Source: Orlajensenia leifsoniae | Lineage (GTDB): Bacteria > Actinomycetota > Actinomycetes > Actinomycetales > Microbacteriaceae | DNA length: 64,000 nt | NCBI RefSeq assembly: GCF_004570845.1 | Contig: NZ_SPQZ01000005.1 | Coordinates: 62,001 to 126,000, forward strand | Direction: 5' to 3' | Part shown: positions 47,080-54,619 of the stretch, piece after piece | Position numbering within the stretch: the first letter of the stretch is position 1 | Layout of the letters: each line of letters begins with the position of its first letter | The notes under the pieces: model-generated | Databases searched by the model: none | What the model was told of the DNA's origin: nothing | The model's input: the letters and a program-made list of their open reading frames with translations, nothing else | Position numbers and translations under genes: made by a program

Positions 47080-48030
47080 ATGAGTGTCAACCCTCGAGTC
47101 GAAAGGCGGCGCATCGTGGCCGATGTCGAAGAAGCGCTCCCCCGCGGGATCGCGCTGACCTGGGGCGTGGCGGAGAACCCGCAGCGCGGACCCAAGCGCG
47201 AGCTCTCGATCGAGCGCATCGTCGAGACCGCCATCGAGATCGCGGATGCCGAGGGGCTCGGCGCCGTCTCCATGAGCCGCGTCGCCACCACCCTCGGCTT
47301 CACGACGATGTCGCTGTACCGCTACGTGACCAGCAAGGACGACCTGCTCGTGCTCATGGAGGACACGGCGTCGGAGATGCCGATCCCTGCCGAGGACGAC
47401 ACCGTGCCGTGGCGGGACGGCGTACGCCGCTGGGTCCTCGCCGTTCGCGGCGTGTACCGCGATCACCCCTGGATCGCGCGGGTTCCCGTGCGCGGGGCGC
47501 CGATGACGCCCAACAACCTGCTCGCTGCCGACTGGCTGCTGCGGGAGCTCCGCCCGCTCCCTCTCGACGACTCCGAGAAGATGTCGAGCCTGCTGCTCCT
47601 GACCAGCTACGTGCGAGCGACCGCGGCACTGGAGGCCGACCTCACGGAGGCGACCGCAGCCGGCATCGCCGAGACCGCCGGGATGCAGGCGGCGCTCACC
47701 GCCCTCGTCACTCCCGAACGCTTCCCCGACCTCAGTCGCATCGTGGCAGGCGGCGGCTACACCGGGGCGCCGGTGCCCGGGGTCGCCGACGACTTCACGT
47801 TCGGTCTCGAGCGCATCCTCGACGGCATCGAGTACCACGTGGGGAATCCTGATGCCCCGCTCGCGGACACCGGCGCCGTTCCGTCCCTCGACACTCTCGA
47901 GATCCCCCGCGACAAGGCCGTGCGCGAGGCGGCGAAGGCCCGGCGGGAGGCCGAGGCGAGGGTTCGCGAGGCGAAGAAGCGCGAGCGCGAGGAGATCAAG
48001 CGGGCCCGGGAGCGAGCGGCCAGGGGCTAG
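47080..48030 (+). CDS. TetR-family regulator of the DrrAB-type exporter
   Basis: This regulator of about 316 residues has a helix-turn-helix at about 45-85 (AVSMSRVATTLGFTTMSLYR) and a long C-terminal ligand domain of the TetR_C type found next to drrAB. The last 40 residues are a charged Arg/Glu/Ala-rich helix, probably a coiled coil. The start is uncertain: ATG 47080 is used here; GTG 47116 with GAAAGG upstream is possible. Its divergent placement and the operator suggest it represses the exporter genes. Confidence 0.88.
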   Translation: MSVNPRVERRRIVADVEEALPRGIALTWGVAENPQRGPKRELSIERIVETAIEIADAEGLGAVSMSRVATTLGFTTMSLYRYVTSKDDLLVLMEDTASEMPIPAEDDTVPWRDGVRRWVLAVRGVYRDHPWIARVPVRGAPMTPNNLLAADWLLRELRPLPLDDSEKMSSLLLLTSYVRATAALEADLTEATAAGIAETAGMQAALTALVTPERFPDLSRIVAGGGYTGAPVPGVADDFTFGLERILDGIEYHVGNPDAPLADTGAVPSLDTLEIPRDKAVREAAKARREAEARVREAKKREREEIKRARERAARG

Positions 48031-48125
48031 GGCACCGACGCCCGGGGCGGCATCCGTTCGCCCGCATGACGGCGTGAAAAAGGAGTGCGATCGAACCGCT
48101 CTCCACTTTCAGAATATACGGGGCA

Positions 48126-48149
48126 GGGGGCCTTGCCGCAAGAGCCCCC
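48126..48149. promoter_or_regulatory. Palindrome resembling the rifamycin-associated element
   Basis: Imperfect arms, GGGGGCCTTGC and GCAAGAGCCCCC, surround a 2-nt centre. The published rifamycin-associated element is a GGGGCTTGC-type inverted repeat found before rifamycin resistance genes, including helR. A TATACG/AATATA -10-like stretch lies immediately upstream (48113-48120). Confidence 0.7.
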
Positions 48150-48202
48150 TGGCAGCGCATACTGGTCGACCGAACGCGAGTCCACCCGAACCTGGAGCTG
48201 CC

Positions 48203-50380
48203 CTGATCGAGACAATCCGCCCCGTCTTCGACCTTCCCGACCACCTCTCCCCGAAGGCCGATCCGGCCCTCATCGCCGACGACGAGCGACACTTCGCCGC
48301 CATCGCCCGGACACTCGAGCAGTCGATCGCCGAGCTCTCAGCCAGGCTCGACGAGACGCGGCTGCGCCCGGGCGGCGGAGGCGAGGCCGCGCTGGAACGC
48401 GATCTCGAGATCCACCGCATCACGGCGCGGCTGCGCACCCTGCGCCGGTTCGGGCTCGACCTGTGCCTGGGGCGCATCGTCTCCGCGGAGCATCCGGAGC
48501 CCGTCTACATCGGTCGGGTCGGGCTCACGGATGCCGACGGCCGCCGCCTGCTCGTCGATTGGCGATCGCCGGCGGCCGAGCCGTTCTTCGGCGCCACCCA
48601 CGCCACACCGATGGGGCTCGCCAGCCGGCGCCGGTACCGCTGGGCGAACGGCCGGATCGGCGACTACTGGGACGAGGTGTTCACGCCTGAGGAGCTGGCC
48701 GACCACGCAGGGGCCAGACGCGCCGCCCTCGACGACCAGTCGGCGTTCATCGCCAGCCTCGGCAGCGACCGATCGAGCCGCATGCGCGACGTGCTCGGCA
48801 CCATCCAGGCCGACCAGGACGCGATCATCCGCGCCGGGTCGCGCGGCGCCCTCGTCGTCGACGGCGGTCCGGGCACCGGGAAGACCGTCGTCGCGCTGCA
48901 CCGATCGGCGTACCTGCTCTACTCGGATCCGAGGCTGGCCCGCCACCACGGCGGCGTGCTGTTCGTCGGTCCGAGCCTGCCCTACCTCGACTACGTCGCC
49001 GACGTCCTCCCCGGCCTGGGCGAGGACGGTGTCGAGACCTGCACCCTGCGCAGCCTCGTGCAGGAGGGGGGTGATGCCGGCATCGAGAACGACTCCCGGG
49101 TGGCAGCGCTCAAGGCCTCGGCGACGCTGCTGCGGGCCGTCGAGGCTGCCGTCGACCACTACGAACGGCCCCCGACGCGGGCGATGACGGTCGAGACGCC
49201 GTGGGCGGACATCCACCTCTCTCCCGAGGACTGGGCCGAGGCCTTCGCCGCACCCGAGGCCGGCACCTCGCACAACGACGCGCGCGATCAGGTCTGGGAG
49301 GAACTCCTGGGCATCCTCACCGACAGCCACGGCGACGACGAGATCGCTCCCCACCTCGTGCGCCGCGCGCTCGAGCAGAACAGCGGGCTGCGCGGAGCGT
49401 TCACCGCGGCCTGGCCACTGCTCGATCCGGCCGGTGTCATCGGCGACCTCTGGAGCGTTCCGGCGTACCTGCACGCGAGCGCCCCGTGGCTCACCTCTGC
49501 CGAGGTCGGCGCGCTTCAGCGACCCGAGGCGAGGGCGTGGACGGCATCCGATCTCCCGTTCCTCGACGCTGCCCGGCGTCGCATCGGCGACCCGGAGGCA
49601 TCTCGGCGTCGGCATCGGCGCGACGTCGCCCTCGCCTCGGAGCGCGAGTACCGCGACAGGGTGATCGACGACCTGATCGCCGCCGACGACTCCGAACTGA
49701 AGCTCATGACGATGCTGCGCGAACAGGATGCGCAGAACAGCCTGGTCGACGAGTCAGCTCTTCCGGGCACGGATCCCGACCTGCTCGCCGGCCCCTTCGC
49801 GCACATCGTCGTGGACGAGGCCCAGGAGCTGACGGATGCCGAGTGGCAGATGCTGCTGGCCCGGTGCCCGTCGCGCAGCTTCACCATCGTCGGCGACCGC
49901 GCCCAGGCCAGGCATGGATTCGCCGAGTCGTGGAGGCAGCGGCTGGAACGCGTCGGCATCGCCCAGGTCACGCTGGCCTCGCTGAGCATCAACTACCGCA
50001 CGCCCGCGGAGGTCATGGCCGAGGCCGAGCCCGTCATCAGGGCCGCGCTGCCGGACGCCAACGTGCCGACGTCGGTGCGCAGCACGGGCATCCCCGTGGC
50101 GCACGGCGCACTCGCTGACTTCGATGCGATCCTCGATGGCTGGCTCGCGGAGGGCGGCGACGGAATCGCCTGCGTCATCACCCGCGACCTCGACGAGGCC
50201 GCCGTCAGGCCGACTCCCCGCATCCGTTCCCTGACGCCGGAGCTGGCCAAGGGCCTCGAGTTCGACCTGGTGGTGCTCGTCGACCCCGACACCTTCGGCA
50301 CGGGCATCGAGGGCGCCGTCGACCGCTACGTGGCGATGACCCGCGCGACCCAGCGGCTCGTCATCCTGACGAGCGCCTAG
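48203..50380 (+). CDS. helR: HelR-type RNA polymerase recycling ATPase (HelD family)
   Basis: This protein of about 725 residues is a UvrD/HelD-like superfamily I ATPase. It has an N-terminal coiled arm (about 20-80, starting FDLPDHLSPKADPALIADDE), Walker A GGPGTGKT (221-228), Walker B VVDEAQELTDAEWQ and a late motif VAMTRATQRL. HelR/HelD proteins bind RNA polymerase and eject stalled or rifamycin-bound complexes; HelR gives rifamycin tolerance in streptomycetes and mycobacteria. A palindrome like the rifamycin-associated element lies 54 nt upstream. The start is odd: no ATG, GTG or TTG is in frame between that element and the conserved region. CTG at 48203 is preceded by GGAG at 5 nt and is my choice. 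The nearest canonical in-frame start is GTG 48074, which would put the element inside the coding region. Confidence 0.85.
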   Translation: MIETIRPVFDLPDHLSPKADPALIADDERHFAAIARTLEQSIAELSARLDETRLRPGGGGEAALERDLEIHRITARLRTLRRFGLDLCLGRIVSAEHPEPVYIGRVGLTDADGRRLLVDWRSPAAEPFFGATHATPMGLASRRRYRWANGRIGDYWDEVFTPEELADHAGARRAALDDQSAFIASLGSDRSSRMRDVLGTIQADQDAIIRAGSRGALVVDGGPGTGKTVVALHRSAYLLYSDPRLARHHGGVLFVGPSLPYLDYVADVLPGLGEDGVETCTLRSLVQEGGDAGIENDSRVAALKASATLLRAVEAAVDHYERPPTRAMTVETPWADIHLSPEDWAEAFAAPEAGTSHNDARDQVWEELLGILTDSHGDDEIAPHLVRRALEQNSGLRGAFTAAWPLLDPAGVIGDLWSVPAYLHASAPWLTSAEVGALQRPEARAWTASDLPFLDAARRRIGDPEASRRRHRRDVALASEREYRDRVIDDLIAADDSELKLMTMLREQDAQNSLVDESALPGTDPDLLAGPFAHIVVDEAQELTDAEWQMLLARCPSRSFTIVGDRAQARHGFAESWRQRLERVGIAQVTLASLSINYRTPAEVMAEAEPVIRAALPDANVPTSVRSTGIPVAHGALADFDAILDGWLAEGGDGIACVITRDLDEAAVRPTPRIRSLTPELAKGLEFDLVVLVDPDTFGTGIEGAVDRYVAMTRATQRLVILTSA

Positions 50381-50778
50381 CCGGCGAGCGAGTCCGGGCC
50401 CGGGAGGACGTGAGCATCGCCCTGGAGCGGGCGCAGCCTGTCGGCCACGGGGAACGGGGCGCTGTAGTACACGGCCGTCGCCGTGACATCGCCCCAGTCC
50501 TCCTTCTTGACCAGCACGTGTTCGGTGGACACCTCGACGATGCGCACCCGCAGCCAGTGGGCGTCGCCGTCGTCGTCGAGAAGCAGCTCGAACGGCTCTG
50601 CGAGGTAGCCGAGGCCCGTCGACTCGAGCGTCTCCTCGGCGGTGAGCCAGTCGACGGCATCGGTCACGACGCGACCGAGGAGGTCGATCACGACGAAGCC
50701 GTCGCCGTCGGGGCGCATCCACCCGAGCAGTTCCCTGTCGCCGCGGCGGTGCTCGATCCAGTCTGAGGGAGAAGGCAT
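50377..50778 (-). CDS. Small conserved hypothetical protein
   Basis: This 133-residue soluble, acidic protein (WIEHRRGDRELLGWMRPDGD near the start) has no family I recognise. It contains beta-strand-like segments (FVVIDLLGR, WLRVRIVEVSTEHVLVKKED). It ends tail to tail with helR; the two stop codons overlap within CTAG at 50377-50380. Codon use is like that of its neighbours, which supports a real gene. Confidence 0.75.
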   Translation of the reverse strand: MPSPSDWIEHRRGDRELLGWMRPDGDGFVVIDLLGRVVTDAVDWLTAEETLESTGLGYLAEPFELLLDDDGDAHWLRVRIVEVSTEHVLVKKEDWGDVTATAVYYSAPFPVADRLRPLQGDAHVLPGPDSLAG

Positions 50779-50869
50779 GGAGTCGAGGCTAGCAACGGCG
50801 GATGTCGATCATTCACGGCGGCGGGCGGCGGGCGGCGGCGTGGTGTCGCATACCGGCGGCCCCGCGCGT

Positions 50870-51751
50870 CTAGCGCAGCGCCGTCGTCGCGCGGTCGCGG
50901 AAGGTCAGGTCGCGGTGATGGGTGATCGAGCGCCAGCCGTCGGTGGCCAGGATGGCGGCGATCGCGGCCGACTGGTGCTCGGCATGCTCGATCACCAGCA
51001 CTCCCCCGGACCTGAGCAGGCGCAGGCCGGTGCGCGAGAGCGCCGGGATGACCGAGAGTCCGTCGTCGCCCCCGTAGAGCGCCTCATCGGGATCGTGCAG
51101 GGCGACCTCGGGGTCGGTGGGGCGCAGGCTCTCGGGGACATAGGGCGGATTCGACGCGACGACGCTCACAGCGCCGTCGAGCTCGGGAAGTGCGTCGGCC
51201 AGGTCCGCGGCCACGAGCGTCGTGTTGTCGCCGCCGAAGTCCCGGATGTTGCGCTCGGCCCAGACGCGGGCCTCGGCCGAGCGCTCCACGGCGTAGACCC
51301 GAGCGTTCGGCACCTCGGTCGCCAGGGCGAGGGCGATCGCGCCGCTGCCCGTTCCGAGATCGACGGCGATCGGGGCCGGGGCGGCATCGGCACGCAGGGC
51401 GTCGATGGCGAGCTGGGCGACCATCTCGGTCTCGGGGCGCGGGATGAAGACTCCGGGTCCGACGTGCAGCTCGAGGGCTCGGAACGGCGCCAGGCCGGTG
51501 ATGTGCTGCAGAGGTTCCCGGGTGGCCCGGCGAGCGATGAGCGAGCGGATGCTGCCGGCATCCGTCGCCGACACCGTGCCGCCCGTGATGAGACGGGCCT
51601 GCAGACCGCCGCGGCTGAGCTCGAGCACGTGGCCGAGCAGAAGCTGCGCGTCGATCTCGGGCGAGACGACGCCCGCGGCATCGAGCGTGGCGACGGACTC
51701 CTCGAGCAGTTCGCTCAGGGGAAGGCCCTCGTCGCTTTTCGTCATATTCAC
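50870..51751 (-). CDS. prmC: Release factor glutamine methyltransferase
   Basis: This 293-residue SAM enzyme methylates the GGQ glutamine of release factors 1 and 2. The motifs seen are VDLGTGSGAIALALA (SAM binding) and SNPPYVPESL (glutamine binding). The N-terminal helical domain has the usual REPLQHITG. The start GTG 51751 lacks a clear ribosome site; ATG 51745 is possible. Its target gene prfA lies just upstream in the usual order, but cysK-cysE are inserted between them. Confidence 0.95.
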   Translation of the reverse strand: MNMTKSDEGLPLSELLEESVATLDAAGVVSPEIDAQLLLGHVLELSRGGLQARLITGGTVSATDAGSIRSLIARRATREPLQHITGLAPFRALELHVGPGVFIPRPETEMVAQLAIDALRADAAPAPIAVDLGTGSGAIALALATEVPNARVYAVERSAEARVWAERNIRDFGGDNTTLVAADLADALPELDGAVSVVASNPPYVPESLRPTDPEVALHDPDEALYGGDDGLSVIPALSRTGLRLLRSGGVLVIEHAEHQSAAIAAILATDGWRSITHHRDLTFRDRATTALR

Positions 51752-51794
51752 GTGAAGGAATGTAACGCACTCGCCTGAGCGCGACCGGCGGACG

Positions 51795-51821
51795 TAGTCT
51801 GAACGAAGCCGCGCTTCGTTC
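51795..51821 (+). promoter_or_regulatory. cysK promoter with a perfect palindrome
   Basis: A TAGTCT -10-like hexamer (51795-51800) is followed at once by an inverted repeat, GAACGAAGC (51801-51809) and GCTTCGTTC (51813-51821), with a 3-nt centre. It covers the expected transcription start, 42 nt before the cysK start. It is probably an operator. Confidence 0.5.
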
Positions 51822-51863
51822 CTTCGGCGCCGTCGATGCGCCAGTGTCGTGAAAGGTCACCCC

Positions 51864-52799
51864 ATGTCGCAGATCTACTCGAGCATCACCGACGTCGTCG
51901 GGCGCACGCCGCTCGTTCGCCTGAACCGCATCACCGAGGGCGCAGGCGCCACAGTGCTGGCCAAGCTCGAGTTCTACAATCCGTCTGCCAGCGTCAAGGA
52001 CCGCCTGGGCGTCGCGATCGTCGACGCCGCCGAGGCATCGGGCGACCTCAAGCCCGGCGGCACCATCGTCGAGGCCACGAGTGGAAACACCGGCATCGCC
52101 CTCGCGATGGTCGGTGCCGCACGCGGATACACCGTGATCCTCACGATGCCCGAGACGATGAGCACCGAGCGCCGCGCGCTGCTCCGCGCGTACGGAGCCG
52201 AACTCGTCCTGACCCCGGGCTCCGAGGGCATTCGCGGTGCCGTCGCCAAGTCCGAGGAGATCGCCGCTGGCATCCCCGGCGCGGTCCTCGCCCGCCAGTT
52301 CGAGAACGAGGCGAATCCCGAGATCCACCGCCGCACGACGGCGGTCGAGATCTGGGACGACACCGACGGCGAGGTCGACATCTTCGTGTCGGGCATCGGC
52401 ACTGGCGGCACGATCACCGGCACCGGCCAGGTACTCAAGGAGCGGAAGCCCACGGTGCAGGTCGTCGGCGTCGAGCCCGAGGAGTCGGCGCTTCTCACCG
52501 GCGGGAGCGCCGGCCCGCACAAGATCCAGGGCATCGGCCCGAACTTCATCCCGGAGATCCTCGATCGCGAGGTCTACGACGAGATCATCGACGTGAACAT
52601 CGCCCAGTCCGTGGCCATGGCCCGCCGCCTCGCGGTCGAGGAGGGCATCCTGGGCGGCATCAGCTCGGGAGCCACGGTGCACGCCGCTCTCGAGCTGGCG
52701 AAGCGCCCCGAGAACGCCGGCAAGACCATCGTCGTCATCCTGGCGAGCTATGGCGAGCGCTACCTCTCGACCGTGTTGTTCGAGGGTCTCGTCGACTGA
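51864..52799 (+). CDS. cysK: Cysteine synthase A
   Basis: This 311-residue O-acetylserine sulfhydrylase has the PLP lysine in NPSASVKDR, the asparagine loop [12 protein letters not shown], and the phosphate-binding [12 protein letters not shown]. It makes cysteine from O-acetylserine and sulfide. The ATG at 51864 follows GAAAGG; an upstream GTG at 51849 is the alternative. It is co-transcribed with the serine acetyltransferase gene 44 nt downstream, the classic cysteine operon. Confidence 0.97.
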   Translation: MSQIYSSITDVVGRTPLVRLNRITEGAGATVLAKLEFYNPSASVKDRLGVAIVDAAEASGDLKPGGTIVEATSGNTGIALAMVGAARGYTVILTMPETMSTERRALLRAYGAELVLTPGSEGIRGAVAKSEEIAAGIPGAVLARQFENEANPEIHRRTTAVEIWDDTDGEVDIFVSGIGTGGTITGTGQVLKERKPTVQVVGVEPEESALLTGGSAGPHKIQGIGPNFIPEILDREVYDEIIDVNIAQSVAMARRLAVEEGILGGISSGATVHAALELAKRPENAGKTIVVILASYGERYLSTVLFEGLVD

Positions 52800-52843
52800 G
52801 CGGGTCGCCATCGGACATCCTTCGGCGGCCGTAGGCTGGGGCC

Positions 52844-53416
52844 ATGGGATTCTTCGCCGCGCTTCGTGAGGATGTCGCGACGGCTCGCTCGCACGATCCG
52901 GCTGCGCGCAGCAGCATCGAGGTGTTCCTCGCGTACTCCGGCCTGCACGCCGTGTGGGGCTATCGACTGACGCACCTGCTCTGGGTCGCCGGCTTCCGTC
53001 TGCCGGCCCGACTGCTCTCGCAGCTGCTCCGGTTCCTCACCGGCGTCGAGATCCATCCGGCCGCCACCATCGGACGCCGGCTGTTCATCGACCACGGCAT
53101 GGGCGTCGTGATCGGGGCGACAGCCGTGCTCGGCGACGACGTGATGCTGTATCACGGCGTGACCCTGGGCGGGAAGAGCCGACACCACCGGCGCGATGAG
53201 AAGCGGCATCCGACCCTCGAAGACGGCGTGACAGTCGGCGCCGGCGCCAAGGTCCTCGGCGACATCACCCTCGGAGCCTGGTCGACCGTCGGCGCGAACG
53301 CCGTCGTGACCAAGGACGCGCCGCCGAACTCGCTGCTGACCGGGATCCCGGCGACCATCAGGCCGGCGGATCCCGACGCCACCGAGTCGGCCCGAGGCGT
53401 CGTCTACGACGTCTGA
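52844..53416 (+). CDS. cysE: Serine O-acetyltransferase
   Basis: This 190-residue enzyme makes O-acetylserine from serine and acetyl-CoA. The hexapeptide repeats of the left-handed beta-helix are clear ([40 protein letters not shown]), with the active His regions DHGMG and YHGVTLGG. It is the short (EpsC-like) form. The C-terminal tail differs from that of E. coli CysE, so binding to CysK is uncertain. Confidence 0.96.
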   Translation: MGFFAALREDVATARSHDPAARSSIEVFLAYSGLHAVWGYRLTHLLWVAGFRLPARLLSQLLRFLTGVEIHPAATIGRRLFIDHGMGVVIGATAVLGDDVMLYHGVTLGGKSRHHRRDEKRHPTLEDGVTVGAGAKVLGDITLGAWSTVGANAVVTKDAPPNSLLTGIPATIRPADPDATESARGVVYDV

Positions 53417-53428
53417 GCGACCAGCGAC

Positions 53429-54508
53429 CTAGCTCTGGTCGCCGATGTCGGCGAGCCTGGCCTCTTCATCGGCCTGAATGGCCGACTCGATGATCGGCTC
53501 GAGCGCGCCATTCATGACCGAGTCCAGGTTGTAGGCCTTGTAGCCGGTGCGGTGATCGGCGATGCGGTTCTCGGGGAAGTTGTAGGTGCGGATGCGCTCC
53601 GAGCGGTCCATCGTGCGGATCTGGGTCTTGCGGGCCGCACTGTCGAGCTCGGCCTGCTCCTCCTGGCGACGCGCGAGGATGCGGGCGCGCAGCACGCGCA
53701 TGCCGGCCTCGCGGTTCTGCAGCTGGCTCTTCTCGTTCTGCATCGCGACCACGATGCCGGTGGGAAGGTGCGTGATGCGCACGGCGGAGTCCGTGGTGTT
53801 GACGGACTGGCCGCCAGGACCGCTCGAGCGGTACACGTCGATCTTCAGGTCGTTCTGGTTGATGTCGACCTCTTCGGGGGCGTCGACCTCGGGGAAGACG
53901 AGAACACCGGTCGTCGACGTGTGGATGCGTCCCTGGGACTCGGTGGCCGGAACGCGCTGCACCCTGTGGACGCCTCCCTCGTACTTGAGGTGGGCCCAGA
54001 CCCCCTGCGACGGGTCGGTCGCATTGGACTTGATGGCGACCTGGACATCCTTGTAGCCGCCGAGATCGCTCTCGGTGCGCTCGAGGAGCTCGGTCTTCCA
54101 GCCCTTGGACTCGGCGTAGTGCATGTACATGCGCAGCAGGTCGGCGGCGAACAGCGCGCTCTCAGCTCCGCCCTCTCCGCCCTTGATCTCCATGATCACG
54201 TCGCGGCCGTCGTCGGGGTCGCGCGGGATGAGGAGACGACGCAGCTTCTCCTGGGTCGTCGCGAGCTCCTCCTCGAGGGCGGGGATCTCCTCGGCGAAGG
54301 CCTCGTCCTCACGGGCGAGCTCGCGGGCTGCGGCGAGGTCCTCGCCGGCCTGGATCCACGCCGTGTTGGCCGCGGCGATCTTCGAGAGCTCCGCGTAGCG
54401 GCGGTTGACCTTCTTGGCGCGCGCGGCGTCGGCGTGCAGCGCCGGGTCGGCCAGCTGCTCCTGCAGATCAGCGTGCTCGTCGAGCAGTACCTTCACCGAA
54501 TCGAACAT
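53429..54508 (-). CDS. prfA: Peptide chain release factor 1
   Basis: This 359-residue release factor reads UAA and UAG. The codon-recognition PAT motif is in [16 protein letters not shown], and the catalytic GGQ is in [17 protein letters not shown]. Full length and conserved. It converges on cysE with 12 nt between stops. A hairpin with a U-run separates it from rho upstream. Confidence 0.98.
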   Translation of the reverse strand: MFDSVKVLLDEHADLQEQLADPALHADAARAKKVNRRYAELSKIAAANTAWIQAGEDLAAARELAREDEAFAEEIPALEEELATTQEKLRRLLIPRDPDDGRDVIMEIKGGEGGAESALFAADLLRMYMHYAESKGWKTELLERTESDLGGYKDVQVAIKSNATDPSQGVWAHLKYEGGVHRVQRVPATESQGRIHTSTTGVLVFPEVDAPEEVDINQNDLKIDVYRSSGPGGQSVNTTDSAVRITHLPTGIVVAMQNEKSQLQNREAGMRVLRARILARRQEEQAELDSAARKTQIRTMDRSERIRTYNFPENRIADHRTGYKAYNLDSVMNGALEPIIESAIQADEEARLADIGDQS

Positions 54509-54567
54509 CTCGAGACTCCTGTTGTTTCACCTGCGTGAGAGTGGACGTTGTCGGGGGAAAAGCCGAA

Positions 54568-54608
54568 GGTCCTGCGCGTCGGCCACTCTCGTTCCGATGC
54601 GCAGGACC
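54568..54608 (-). terminator. Intrinsic-type terminator between rho and prfA
   Basis: A perfect 10-bp stem, GGTCCTGCGC/GCGCAGGACC, with a 21-nt loop is followed on the minus strand by TTCGGCTTTT. It lies 12 nt past the rho stop. Its U-run is one of the clearest in this window. Confidence 0.75.
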
Positions 54609-54619
54609 CTCTGAAGACG

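Noticed and set aside
47852-48202. Upstream extension of helR from in-frame positions 47852 or 48074
   Set aside because: It would overlap the TetR gene or run through the operator palindrome, with no ribosome site and no conserved residues.
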